Shown piece by piece: positions 33,986 to 45,002 of a stretch of DNA of 59,043 bases. Origin of the DNA: Chara braunii. Lineage: Eukaryota; Streptophyta; Charophyceae; Charales; Characeae. The DNA lies in the NCBI GenBank assembly GCA_003427395.1, contig BFEA01000170.1:1423359-1482401 (forward strand), in the 5' to 3' direction. Positions within the stretch are counted from its first letter, which is position 1. The number at the start of each line of letters is the position of its first letter. Under the pieces are notes generated by a model that had not been told where the DNA came from, ran no database searches, and saw nothing but the letters and a program-made list of their open reading frames with translations. The position numbers were made by a program, and so were the translations under genes.

Positions 33986-35160
33986 GACCGTATCAGGCCA
34001 GGGTCGCAGCCAGGTTCGCTGAAAGTGGGACACTGATGAAAAAAGGGAGGGGAGAACACGGACTGAGACACAACTGATTTATGAGTTCTGCTCATGGAAT
34101 GTGTGCCTTGCCGAGCTTTTTTCAGTATGTTGCTGAGTTTCTAAGTCTGTGTATGCACGCGTATCGGTCTATGTGCCTATCTGAGTGCTTGTTGGGTGCA
34201 GGGGCACTTGTTCGTTCAGAGGGCCCAAACGGACGGTACTTACCTACAGTTGTGACTAGGATCTGTTGTTGGGAGTCGGACTGGGACTGGACTGCTGATT
34301 CAGCAGAGAGCGGGCTGCGGTCTCAGTGGTGTTTTGCTGTCCCGCCTGTTCTACTGCTATCAGTGGCTTCAACTAGCACTGAGGATGAACCAACGGTGCC
34401 CTTGACGTCTGCCCATTGAAGACACAGGCAGCTCATGGAGTTTCAGTCGGACTATGGCGGCGGCAGGGCATTTAGACTTCGGAGACAATAGTTGTTGTTG
34501 GTGCTCTCTTACTACCGCGACCTTTATTTCTACTTTGAAGTGGCCACAACCGGTGCTCTTGGAGCACAGCCTGTGTATTTTGGGTCTTGGGCTGTGCTCC
34601 TTGCTGGTGTACTACGGATCGTCGCAAACCAGATTGCTGCTGATGAGTAGCAGGGAGTATTAATGTTATACTATGCTTATGGCCCTCAAACTGCTATGTG
34701 TTCCTTTTCTGCACAGTTGTTATGCCCCCTATGTTGTTCCGCGGTACCTAACAGTTGCGCACGATTGCTGAACACACAGTCTCAGTGAATTCCTGCATCT
34801 AGACTGCATTCCGAATAGAGCGCAGGGGTGTGCTCTATTCAAAAGTAGCCCTTCTAGGCTGAGTAACAACGATTGGTCAGAGGGAACAACGCGGTAGCCT
34901 AGGGAGGTGACTAAGTTTCTATCGGAGGGTCATTGCTACCTAGTGGAGAGTCGTCAGGGTACTGCTATACAAGTTTCGGCGGCGGTTTGACTTCGGCTGA
35001 CTGACTTATTACGCATTTTGGCAGCCATTGCGAGGCCCTCAGGAGATTCCAGATTTCAAGGCCCTCTCACTGTGAGTTTGAGTTGCCCCACTCTTGGATC
35101 TCAAGAGTCTACTTTTTCTATTTCTATTTTTCTTACTCTCAGTCTAGTCTGAGGCTACGA
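33986..35160 (+). other. LTR B spacer: no gene recognised
   Basis: 34240-34340 has words like those around 12480-13450 (ACTTACCTACAG, GACTGGGACTGG). 35080-35160 matches the reverse complement of 49690-49790 in LTR D (CTTGGATCT-AGAGTCTA, TCTTACTCT-AGTCTAGTC). Small frames look random. Confidence 0.5.
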
Positions 35161-35167
35161 GAGGAAG

Positions 35168-35258
35168 GCGGCAGGCGGGATTGAAACCCGTAGGACCGCA
35201 GCAAGACTCTGTGGGGAGTTAGCCCACCGATTGCGTGAGCTCTGCCGGGGCCCAAGCG
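35168..35258 (-). other. tRNA-like element in LTR B
   Basis: On minus: a D-arm-like GGCAGAGC, then GTGGG-CTAACTC-CCCAC (a perfect 5-bp anticodon-type stem with a 7-base loop and T at position 33), a long variable region, then GGGTTTCAATCCC (T-arm and B box) and an acceptor-like GCCGCC. LTR D has the same at 49583-49665 with loop GTGACTC. The anticodon positions would read AAC or GAC (Val type), but the D-arm is incomplete and about 10 extra bases precede the anticodon stem. Confidence 0.5.
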
Positions 35259-35619
35259 GGGTTCTGGAGGCAGGGAACTTCAGGTATAACTTCATCTGAC
35301 GCGTGTGATCCCTTCCCCTAACTACGTTATTCCTCTGGGTATCTGACTATAACTATGTAAGGCTATTGCTTTTTGCTTTGTTATGTATGTCAGAACACGC
35401 ATCGTGAAAGGATAAAAGAACCGGTATATATGAGAGTTCAGATAAACTTGAGTGGTTTCAGACAGAATGAACTGGAGGAAGGTGGGATGAAGGTGTTTTG
35501 CGTGCTTTGACCGGGTCAACCCAAGGCTGAGCTCCTCCGAGTGGATGTGGGCTCATGCGCAGTTGTTTTATTGATGTTTGCTGGGCTATGTGAACGACTT
35601 TTTATGGTTGGTCCCACCT
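35259..35619 (+). other. LTR B segment after the shared junction word
   Basis: Starts with GTTCTGGAGGCAGGGAAC (35261-35278), shared with copy A (near 15068) and, on minus, with D (near 49555). No gene recognised. Confidence 0.55.
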
Positions 35620-36600
35620 AGGGTAGGATGGGTCAGTCGCTGTTTCTTTTGGGGTTTCTGAACAGGAGGATGGGCACCTTAGGGTAGGGAAGGCTCAGAG
35701 TCCTGGTGTTTATTTTAATGAGTTGAGGAGTATGTTTCTTTTGAGGGGACAAAGGGCATAAGACTAAGCGTACCCTAGGGTGGGGCGGTTTAGTCATGAG
35801 CCATGAATCAATTGGTCAACCAAAGTATAAAACTCGATAAGTATACTATTTTGAACTTGTACTTCTGACAAACCGGGCACCCTAGGGTAGGGAAAGCCAG
35901 TCAATAAGTCAGGTAGAACTAAAGAAGAAGGGAAATAGATGAAGAACAAAAAGAAAGTAACAGGGCAGGCTGAATGTACCCTAGGGTAGGGCGGTTCAGT
36001 TGTATGCTCATGATAACACTAAGGAGCAGAGAGTTAGTATAAATCTGTTTTATTTTCCCTTCTAAACAAAGAAGGCGGATCGGAAGTTTCATTTGTTGGA
36101 AAGGTCCGATCGACTGCCTAGCAAGAGAAAGCATTGCGTAAAGTTTGTGCAAGTGTTTGTGTCATATTACCTGTTGTATGGCTAACTATGCGTACCCTAA
36201 GGGTTAGGGCGGCCTAGTGGTATGCTTCTGTCGTTGATGTGATGTAAATTGGACGTACCCTAGGGTAGGGCGGTCCGACTTTTTGTCGTTTGTACCTATG
36301 TTCAGGCAAGTTAGACGTACCCTAGGGTAGAGATGGTCTAATGTTATGCCATATATAACCTTGTATAAGGCAGACTGGGTACCCTAAGGGTTAGGGCAGC
36401 CCGGTCCTATGCTTCATGCCGTATGGTTGGCAGGAACCAGACGTACCATAGGGTAGGGCGGTCTGGTCATATGCGTTATGTATACAATATATGTTATGTT
36501 GGACACACCCTAGGGTAGGGCATTCTAGTTGTGCATACTTTACTTGTTTACTTAGGCAGGTTGGGCATACCCTTAAGTTAGGGCCTTGTCTGATCCTATG
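35620..36600 (+). repeat. Hairpin minisatellite array 3 (TACCCTAGGGTAGGGCG core)
   Basis: About a dozen units, spaced roughly 55-130 bp, share the core GTACCCTAGGGTAGGGCG, itself nearly palindromic. Flanking arms change from unit to unit yet pair: GACTAA/TTAGTC (35762/35790), CTGAA/TTCAG (near 35975), TTGGAC/GTCCGA (near 36250), TTAGAC/GTCTAA (near 36310), GACTGGG/CCCGGTC (near 36365) and ACCAGAC/GTCTGGT (near 36436). The last two or three units are degraded. Confidence 0.9.
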
Positions 36601-38547
36601 TCATAAGTGAGAGGGTCTACTAAATGAGAATAACTTAATGATCTAACGAACAACTTGGGTCAATTAATGTGGGATTGTGAGAGATGTTTGGTTATGCATG
36701 CTTGGGGCTCTCACTTGGGGTGTCCTTTCGATAGGCTAGTTGTTTTAGATGCTCGCCAGGTGCTGGAGCCATAGGTAGATTAGATGGATGATGGTGGGAA
36801 GCTTGGGATAAAGAAAAGACTGTCCTTACTTGAAGTCAGAGTTGACGATAACTCACGATACTATCTTCTGAAAGGGGATCGTGTAAACTATCTTCAATCC
36901 TAACTATCAAACAAGTGTCAGAAGTTAGTCCCAAGTATAGCTTTGCTTTGTCTTTTCCATTTCCAGCTTTGTATAAATCTTGGTAGCCTCCTGTTCCTAC
37001 GGGAAGCGCTGCCGAAATTTCTACAAATCTGAAAGAGTTAGTCATTTTTTAGCTTGTAGGAATTCTAGAAAGACACTTTTCCTACAGGAAGCGCTGTCGA
37101 AATTTTGTAGAATTTAGAGAGTTAGATTATTTTCTGTTAGGAGAAATTTGACAATCCATCCTGTTTTGGGGATATGCTGCCGGGATTTATCATATTTTTA
37201 GATAAACATCAGAGGTTAGTTAGGAAGGTAGGATTATTTCCTGATCACTCAAGCATGGCTTGGGTACTGGCCTGTGCTGCATTGCAGGTCATCTTTATTC
37301 AGATTGATCCAAGGCTTGACTAACTTCAAGCTGATCCCACGAGGATCATCTTCTGTTATCTTTTGATAACAGGTCGGTTTTCGGCTCAACTCTAATTCAC
37401 TCTTGCCACTCAACCTAAAGGGCTCTAGCCGTGTGGTTTGATTTATTGGTTGGGTTTTTACCCGGACTTTAATTGAATGGCCATTTAATAAAGATGCTGA
37501 GTACTGTATTTTGAGAGTTGCGCAAAGAGTGAGGCCTGTATGGCTAAAGCGAGGGGTGTGAGCGCAAAGAATAGTTGAAGTTGACCCTGTGTAGTATGTT
37601 CCATGTTGATGTGATTACAGGTATGTTCTGTGAATTGAAGTTCATACTTGGTTTTGCGTACGATTATATGTGTATATATATATTTGAAGGAAGTCACACC
37701 ATAATTGTGAGAGTGATCGTCTTCTATTTTATAACTTTTCTATCATGTTTCTTGTGTTCGCCCGAACCATTGAGGCCGCGCATAGTGATTAAGTAGGTGT
37801 TGCACTGAGAGAAAAAAGGTCCCCTTTGACCTTTTGCTTCTTAGAGTTATTATGGTTGGACGTTGTAGTCCGTGGCAGCCGTCAAAGTCAAACCCCTTTA
37901 TATTTGACTGCCACGACAGCTTGGAGCTGTCTACTCAACCCCTCCGCACAGGGTGCAGAAGAGGGTGTGGTTTTCAACCGCACCTGACGGTTGTCTGGCG
38001 TCGAGAGATTACCCCTCAAAGCGCCTGTCAGCCGACACTTGAGTGTCGAACGCGACCCTCGAGATTATCAAGGACCGCAAGACTACGAGTACCACATGGT
38101 ACCCCATCAGCGCGAGTGCTCGCGTATACCCGCATGGCTGGTTGATATGAGGAGGCCATGCGCTCGCTCGACATTTATACAGAAGTCCAGCGTGCGATAC
38201 CTATCTGGTTCTTGCTGCATAGAGTTATGGGTATAATGTTGAAGGGACTAGGCGTATTGTTGTGTTGTGGTGTTGTTTGTAGTGGTTGTTTTGTTGTGTC
38301 TTCGTGTGGTAAGTGTGAGTATTGTGGCGTAACGCGTGGTGTGTGTGGCGCGTCCTAGTCGACCAACGTCGGATCGTGTTTGGGACTTCAGCCCCCAGTG
38401 CGTTGATTCACGTACGGGTCCGATTTTGGGCGTTCGACCGCGCGTACCCCCTATGCTACAGCGAGCGAGAAACGCCCTCAGCTGGGGCACCTCTGCAATT
38501 GCATAAAAAAAGTCTTCGCATGGTTCCGTAGCCCGACGGGGATACGC
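36601..38547 (+). other. Tail of LTR B, truncated
   Basis: Contains GGAAGCGCTG(C/T)CGAAATT twice (near 37000 and 37088), the LTR palindrome CTGTTATC-TTTT-GATAACAG (near 37346), an AATAAA word (near 37488) and CCATTGAGGCCG (near 37769). It aligns with minus-strand E and with the D/E join. It stops at 38547 without the GACA end. Confidence 0.7.
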
Positions 38548-39479
38548 TGTCGGAGCAAACACCCTTACAAGGGTATTTGCTAACGATTTTGCATATGATA
38601 CAGTATCAACGCCTGTTGCCGTGCCGGAGACAGGTTTGGCTTGGCGCTGTGAAACAAACTTCTCGACCATTGAGGCCGAGATTTCTAGACGATCGTACGC
38701 AGTGATACGACGCATGCGACAACAGGTAAAGATTAGTGAAAATTAAACGTCTCGGCTGCAAGGGCCGGAGGATTGGAAGAAAATAAGAAAGGTCACGCGG
38801 GATGCGTCGACCACGATCTAAATCAGTCAACGGATCAGGCGGTAAGGGAAAAACGAATTAGGTCTAGTCCAGAGGCGTCAGACCGATCAGGAAAATCTGT
38901 TCGTCGCACCGCCGTAAGCTCGAAAGCGGACTGAGATAATAGTATAAGCCCCGGCCGTGCGGCCAGGGCAGCCAATAGGAATCTGCCACCACCACGCCAA
39001 GCGGCGACGACCGGTGTTGGGCCTCTGAAAATGCCAACTGTTGTCTTCCTTCGCGCGGCCTCGAGTGCCGCGCACATCTGCCTCTACTGGTGTGATACCG
39101 ACCTACCCGATACTTGAGTGTTTTTTCCCCGGTAACCCTCAGATATCACGACCGCAGGCAAGTACCGACCCTTTGGGCCAACAAATGTATCAAGTACCCC
39201 TACGGGTCACACACACACTCGAGCCGACAAGCACTCAAACAGATATGCGGACCGACAAGTATGTGCACACACAGATTTTGGAAAGGGCTCGGACCGCTAG
39301 TTGGACCGAGGCCTACTGCTCTATATAGAACTGAGTGTTTCTTTGTTTAATTGAAGTAGGAGTTAGCTTAGTAGGGTTTGGGGTAAATTATCAAACTAGA
39401 GATGTAGGGATTGAATTAGCCCTGACTGTTGAGCTAGTTCCTCTTTTGCTATAAGGGAGCTACGTTTTTTTACCCCAAC

Positions 39480-39560
39480 TCCGGTCGACGGGGGCTTGAA
39501 CCCGTGACTTCCAAAACGGGAGGGGTTACAGTTGAAGCCTGTTGTGACAATTGGCACAAC
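39480..39560 (-). other. tRNA 3'-half-like sequence, copy C
   Basis: Counterpart of 10648-10740. On minus, GTCACGGGTTCAAGCCCCCG followed by TCGACC. Most differences from copy A are transitions. B box present, no complete tRNA. Confidence 0.5.
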
Positions 39561-39708
39561 GGGGTAGTAGGTAAGTAGATTCTGTTTTCTTTTATTATTT
39601 TTATTTTTATTTTATTTTATTTTTTTAATCTCTTTAGTTAGATTCGTTTTTTTTTGTTTTTTTTTTCTTATTATTTACTTTTCCCGTAGAGGCTCCTTCA
39701 AGATTCAC

Positions 39709-39749
39709 TTGAATGAATCTGCCTCCGAAACCGAGGCCGATTCATTCAA
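39709..39749 (+). other. Dispersed GAATGAATC hairpin, best preserved in LTR C
   Basis: TTGAATGAATC (39709-39719) pairs perfectly with GATTCATTCAA (39739-39749). Inside, CCTC (39722-39725) pairs with GAGG (39733-39736). Other members have CCAC/GTGG, CCGC/GCGG or CCG/CGG at the inner stem. Confidence 0.8.
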
Positions 39750-40209
39750 ATCACTCATTATGGCCACATCGCGGAGGTGTAGGGAACACGCGGGAATGGA
39801 AGCGCGAAGGCGGAGGTGGCAACGCGCAAAGAATACATCGCACGCGAGGAGAGAAGATGGCGAGCGAGGTAGCGCAAACAGACAAAAAAAAAAGGATATG
39901 ACCGCACGAGGGTGTTTATGGTATCATCGGTAGGAGAAGATGGCGAGCGAGGTTAATTATTTCTTTTATGGTATCATTATATATGTATTTTATTATTATT
40001 GCCGCTGGGGGTGCTGTGGAAAACTCATTGAACCTTAGAGGAAGGAGAAGAATGAGAAGGAGAGAAAAGGAGGAAGGAGAAGAAGAAGAGGAGGAGGAGT
40101 AGGAGGAGAAAGAGAAAAAGAGCACTTACTTGACTGTGCGATTGCGGTATCCGACGACGACGGTGACGACGACGACGACTCGGACAACGGCGACGAAGAT
40201 GAGAGAACA

Positions 40210-40236
40210 GGTAAGTCTTCAATGGCACGACTTACC
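40210..40236 (+). other. Hairpin GGTAAGTC...GACTTACC
   Basis: An 8-bp perfect stem, counterpart of 11574-11600 with a compensatory base pair. A further 7-bp hairpin, ACTTACC with GGTAAGT, lies at 40444-40465. Each hides a GGTAAG splice-donor word in a stem. Confidence 0.75.
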
Positions 40237-40299
40237 TCATGATATTCCCATCAATAAAAAAAAAAATATAATAAATAAATAAATAGAATAAAATCGAAC

Positions 40300-40328
40300 G
40301 AATCTACCACAAGAACGTGGAAAGATTC
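40300..40328 (+). other. Dispersed GAATCT-CCAC...GTGG-AGATTC hairpin
   Basis: GAATCT (40300-40305) pairs with AGATTC (40323-40328). CCAC (40307-40310) pairs with GTGG (40317-40320) around loop AAGAAC. Confidence 0.75.
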
Positions 40329-40558
40329 AATACTACCCCGTGTGTAAGTGTATGTGTGAGAGTGAGAGAGTGAAAGAGAGAGAAAGAAAGAGAGACAGGA
40401 AGAGATGAGAGGGAGAGAGATACTTCGATCGGCTCGTTGAGCAACTTACCGCGCAGCGGGTAAGTCGCCGGGGACGCGGCTGGCTTCGCGCAAATTCCAT
40501 CGAATGGATGGGCAAAGACGATCGAATCTTCCGCTGGCGACGTCGGAGTACTCCCTAC

Positions 40559-40563
<5 letters not shown>

Positions 40564-40598
<35 letters not shown>

Positions 40599-40615
40599 NN
40601 NNNNNNNNNNNNNNN

Positions 40616-40683
<68 letters not shown>
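40564..40683. repeat. (TG)n, 17-base gap, (GA)n microsatellite
   Basis: (TG)n at 40564-40598, N at 40599-40615, (GA)n at 40616-40683. The same pairing of tracts on the other strand, (CT)n(CA)n, ends the window at 58976-59043. The gap most likely hides more of the repeat. Confidence 0.95.
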
Positions 40684-40684
<1 letters not shown>

Positions 40685-41179
40685 GATGAAGTCCCCGACC
40701 TTGGCCAACAGCCACCCGCACCTCGGCGCGCTCTCCTTGGATCGATAAAACGAGCAAATAGAAAAGTGACAGTGTATATTTCCACGTTTGAAGTATACTC
40801 TACCACGAGTGTGTGTATGTGTGCATTCGTGTGGGGGTACGTGTGATAGCACGCTACAGCCTTGGGCTCGACATGTGTGTGTGTGTGAGTGACGGATCGC
40901 GGAGATTCAACGATCTTTCCATTGATGAGATGTGCGAAATCGTATGAATCTACCGCTAGAAAGTAGAAACATACGCTACTGTGCGTATGTGAGTCCGTGG
41001 CCATGCATGCGTACATGATCGTGTGTATGTGTGTATTACGAATATATATATATATACATCGTCAGACCAAACTGCCCTGCGCTATGCAGGATGCGCCTAG
41101 CGCAGGAAGAGGCGAAGGGTGGTCTCTTGAGTGCTAGTGGCATTTGTGAGTTGGGAACAAGGTTGTGAGTGAGGCGAAA

Positions 41180-41345
41180 GACTTACCTGGTGCTTGAGGC
41201 AAACGGCACATGTCCGATATCTGCTCATACTTCGGGGAGCTGCTGACATCACCAGCGGCACCGTAGATAGGCTAGAGAGGACCTGATTCGTAATTCGGGC
41301 GCTGAGCGCCAGATAGGAATCTGACATTCGTTCTTTATTGATTAT
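41180..41345 (-). other. Exon-like coding fragment with GTAAGT donor (copy C, first)
   Basis: Counterpart of 12487-12690. On minus, sequence coding SSSPKYEQ-like residues leads to ACCAG|GTAAGTC near 41187. The CGCTCAGCGCC-type word upstream is shared with the other two copies. Frame not intact across the fragment. Function unknown. Confidence 0.35.
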
Positions 41346-41550
41346 GAGACTCGTCCAAGCATTGTCACTGGTAAGCTTACGCCTTGTTCTTATTTGGAGA
41401 AACTCGTGGTGCAATTCTGATTCTGGCTCGAGGTCACGAGTATCTGGTTTCACGTATACGATGATTTTGATTTCTGAAGTACACTATCGCTTAGCTTCCT
41501 TGCATTTTACTTGAATTAATTATTTCTTTTATGGTATCATTATATATGTA

Positions 41551-41593
<43 letters not shown>

Positions 41594-42406
41594 GTCATTG
41601 TTATTTTTATTATTTTGCGGTCAGACCAGTTTTCTTCCTTACATCACATACATATAAACAGGCAGCGCAGCAAACCGGCGACAAGCGCCCACTCAAAACT
41701 CAGAGAGATGGTAAACGAGGAACACAATTCAGATACATGCTCGCTTCAGATGGTAATGGCGCGTCAGCGCCTGTACAACTCATTGTTCGTCCTGCGCCCT
41801 ATTCTGCTACTCGCACACATTCACACTCCGAATCCTAACTACGTATGACAGCTATGGACGCTGCTACTATATCGCTATGGCTAAGCTTCTCTCCTGCCCA
41901 CTTCGTCTTCAGACTCACTGCAGACCACCTCACACAAGTCGTTGCAGCAGCGCTTCCGCATGGCTCACGCAGGGACGGGTGAGCGGACTGGGCGCTGCCT
42001 CTCGATTTAGACTTCTGTAACTCGTTGGTCTGCCCCCTTCCATCGGCCCACGGTACACACAGTTCCCTATGGTACTTGCTGGACTCGGTTGGGGACTGGC
42101 TAGACTGTACCGTTGACTGCTTGAGGTGTACCGCCGGTTTTGTGCAGTCGCACTGCACACATACCGGGGTTAGCTTCACCACTTGCCCATTTGTTTCTAT
42201 CTAAACATGAGCCTACTCCGAAAGGCCACCTCCGGAAGTTCGTGGATTTGGGCTTTCGGTACGTGTAGCAGCGGCGACCTTTAAGGACTGTAGCAACTAC
42301 GACCTTGACCCCTCCAAACCACTGCAGGTACAACATACGACAGACAAATACAGAACTCCTATGATGCGAGTCACAGGTTCGGCCACACGAGGATACTATA
42401 CGCAGC
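41346..42406. other. LTR C module, first copy
   Basis: Holds (TTA)n (41553-41593) and segments matching 12902-13480 and 43710-44300. No intact gene. Confidence 0.6.
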
Positions 42407-42554
42407 GGCATACAGGGATAAAACAGACGAACCAACACACACAGAAACAGACAGACAAAGGACCGACACACACCTAAACAGGCATACAGGGATAAAACAG
42501 ACGAACCAACACACACAGAAACAGACAGACAAAGGACCGACACACACCTAAACA
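42407..42554. repeat. Perfect 74-bp tandem duplication
   Basis: 42407-42480 and 42481-42554 are identical, both within ACAG-type repeats. Recent slippage or an assembly effect. Confidence 0.9.
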
Positions 42555-43246
42555 GACAGACCCGATAGACAAAGACAGAACCATACAGACAGACAAACAC
42601 AGATAAACTTACGCAGGCAAACAAACAGACGAAGTGCAGCGGCATTAAATGCTGTGATTGGCATGGCCTGAAGGATTGAACATTGGCTCACGAGTTCATT
42701 ATGTTGCCTTTATTGGGCGAAATCTCAAGTGCAGTTGTGCTCTCTAATTAAACACGGCCACGTGGACATCTGTGCGACTTCATAACATTGTATATAGTCT
42801 CGTTCATATCCTTTGCAAGATGAGTAGTCAATTCATACTAATTACATCGCTGACGTTTGTAATGGTCCAGTGAAGAGTCTTGATCACCATGTTCTCACCA
42901 GCTTGCCGCTCAGGGTGCTGTGTGAAGTTCATTTGAACCTTATGACTTAAAAGAAAGGAAGGAGCGCGCAAAAGAAAAAGGAGAGTGAGAAGAAGAAGAG
43001 GAGAAGGAAGGGAAGAGAAATAAGAAGGGAAACCACGAAGGAGGAACAGAGACTGGCACAATCAGTCAAACATACAGGCAAACAAGCAGATATACAGACA
43101 CAAACGAAATAGACAGATTCATACAGACAGTAAACAGATCAGGCACGGATACAAGCCGACATACAACCAAATAAACAAACCCAGACAGATGGAGACAGAC
43201 AGTCAGACAAAGAAAGCAGGGTGAAAAGCGCACAGCCATAGCCTAA
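42555..43246. other. LTR C spacer with ACAG repeats
   Basis: Degenerate ACAGACA repeats at 42555-42640 and 43065-43215. 42645-42830 matches 14440-14640 of copy A. A purine-rich GAAG tract lies at 42950-43050. No gene. Confidence 0.6.
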
Positions 43247-43432
43247 CTACGTTGCCACGATCGGATGAGTGCGCGGTGGCTTCCCTGTGTTAAAGAACAA
43301 GGTTGTGAGTATTGAGAGGGACATACCTGATGCTGAGGCAATGGCATTGTCCAAGGTTTGCTCGTACTTCAGGAAGCTGTTGACTTCATCATCCGTGGCA
43401 TCATGGATAGTAGGATAGGAAGGGTCCGCCAT
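43247..43432 (-). other. Exon-like open frame with donor site (copy C, second)
   Basis: An ATG-started minus frame of 61 codons. Its first 36 codons (MADPSYPTIHDATDDEVNSF, then LKYEQTLDN...) precede CAG|GTATGTCC near 43328, and they align loosely with the fragments at 12487 and 41180 (D-A-T-x-D and KY in common). It is the only copy with a clean ATG and frame up to the donor. Unrecognised product. It could be the first exon of a captured gene or a chance frame. Confidence 0.35.
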
Positions 43433-44336
43433 CTGTAGACTGGGTGCCGAGCGCCAGATAGGATATCAACATAGGTTCTTCATTGATGATGATAGTGAGA
43501 CTTTACAAGCATTGTCGGTTTGAGTTCATGGTGTCTTTTTATCTGGCGGTACTCATGATGCAATTCTACTGTTGGTTCAATATCACGATTATCTGGTCTA
43601 ATGTATATGATGCTGTTTGAAAACTGAATTTCGCGATTGCTCATCTTCCTTGCATTATCTCTGAATGATTATGGTTATTATTATTATCATTATTTTTATT
43701 ATTATTAGTGAAAATCAGATCACATACATGCAGACAGGTGGTGTTACACACTGGTGCACAACACCCACACTAAACTCAGAGAGATGGTAACAGAGGGCAT
43801 AGTCCGGTTCAAGTTCACTTCAAAGGCTATGACAGTTCAGTGCCCACGCCACTCTCTGATATACAGATGATCACCCTGGATATCCCACACGCTTGCACAC
43901 TGACTCTCTCGCAGACACATGCACGCTGACTCGGCCATGGTAGCTCAGCCCTGCGGATTGTGGTTGTGCAGCCTCTCTTTGCCCACTTCGTCTTCAGGCA
44001 ACCTGCAGACCACCCCGCACAAGTCACTATAGCAGCGCTTCCGTGTGGCTCACGCAGGAATGAATGAAAGGCGGGGCGCTGCCTCGTGATATACACTTCT
44101 GCAGCTCATTGGTATGACCTTTCCCAGACCCTTGGTGTACATGGTCCCACCTGGTACTTAACTGGATTCTGACTGACTGGGACCGGTGTCGCTGACTGCG
44201 TGGGTTTGCGCTGCCAACTCGATGCAGTAGCACGGCCGGCGTAGGGCTGTTGGTTCATTACTTACCCATTTGCCTCTGACTAAACAAGAGACAGTTTGAA
44301 AGGCCACTTTCGGACCGTCCGGAAGTCTGTAGGCAT
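43433..44336. other. LTR C module, second copy
   Basis: Matches 41430-42300 and 12600-13480, including CACAAGTCACTATAGCAGCG near 44017. No intact gene. Confidence 0.6.
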
Positions 44337-44425
44337 TGTCCTTCAACACTGCGATAGCTGCGACTTCGACCGTTCAGAAACCCGACACAGCTAGGGACTT
44401 AACCTCTGAGCTACAGACCTGTGAT
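44337..44425 (-). other. tRNA-like sequence with A and B boxes
   Basis: On minus, GGTCTGTAGCTCAGAGGTTA gives a good A box and D-arm. About 42 bases downstream GGTCGAAGTC resembles a B box, the usual tRNA spacing. Anticodon and acceptor stems are poor. Probably tRNA-derived, with weak Pol III promoter character at most. Confidence 0.4.
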
Positions 44426-44869
44426 TCAATTCCCGACAGATACACTGGTCTACCACAGACAAGCAACTGATTTCTAAGAGACCGGGTAAGGGTCCAAGTG
44501 CACAGGGATGCCGTGACCAGAAGTAGAACAAGGCAGCAGGACATTAACAGGCTATGGCTAGGCACGCAGAACAACATGCAGGCACCCGCACAATCTTGCA
44601 AGCAGACAGGGCAGCAATCACACGCACATGGCCCTTGAGACACGCATGCGGGACAGCGAGCGGGTTGCTGCGACCAAGGCTGTGTGGCGGGAACAAAAAG
44701 GGCGAATGCGGCCCGAAAAGAAGGGGGATGAAGGAGAGAAAAGAGAAAAGAAAGCAACAGGGGAAGGGTTTTTCAATACTCGACATCTGCCTACTCTTTG
44801 GTTATTCAGAAATGCAGACGGGAAACTACTTTCATTTATTATCACTATTATTTATTGTTGTTGTTATTA

Positions 44870-44912
<43 letters not shown>

Positions 44913-45002
44913 TGTTATTTTGCTATTGCTATTTGGACATGAAATGTTAAACAGAGATAAGAGATTGAGATGCGGGGCGTCGGAGAGGAGAAAGAAAGTA
45001 TC
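44426..45002. other. End of LTR C module
   Basis: Purine-rich tract (44690-44770) and (TTA)n (44866-44910). No gene recognised. Confidence 0.6.

Larger units (their letters stand above)
30525..38547 (+). mobile_element. Giant LTR copy B (plus strand, 3' end missing)
   Basis: It starts TGTCAGCGCG at 30525 with the shared palindromic word. Its head is closest to that of D (for example CTTAGCCCTATTGGTTACAG here and CTTAGCCCTATAGGTTACGG on minus in D). It ends at GGGATACGC (38547), about 220 bp short of the normal LTR end, where copy C starts directly. It carries U6-like and 18S-like inserts, array 6, a 75-bp duplication, a tRNA-like block and array 3. Confidence 0.7.

Noticed and set aside
41183-41196. 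ACTTACCTGG, like the 5' end of U1 snRNA
   Set aside because: No stem-loops or Sm site of U1 follow. Better read as a GTAAGT donor on the minus strand.
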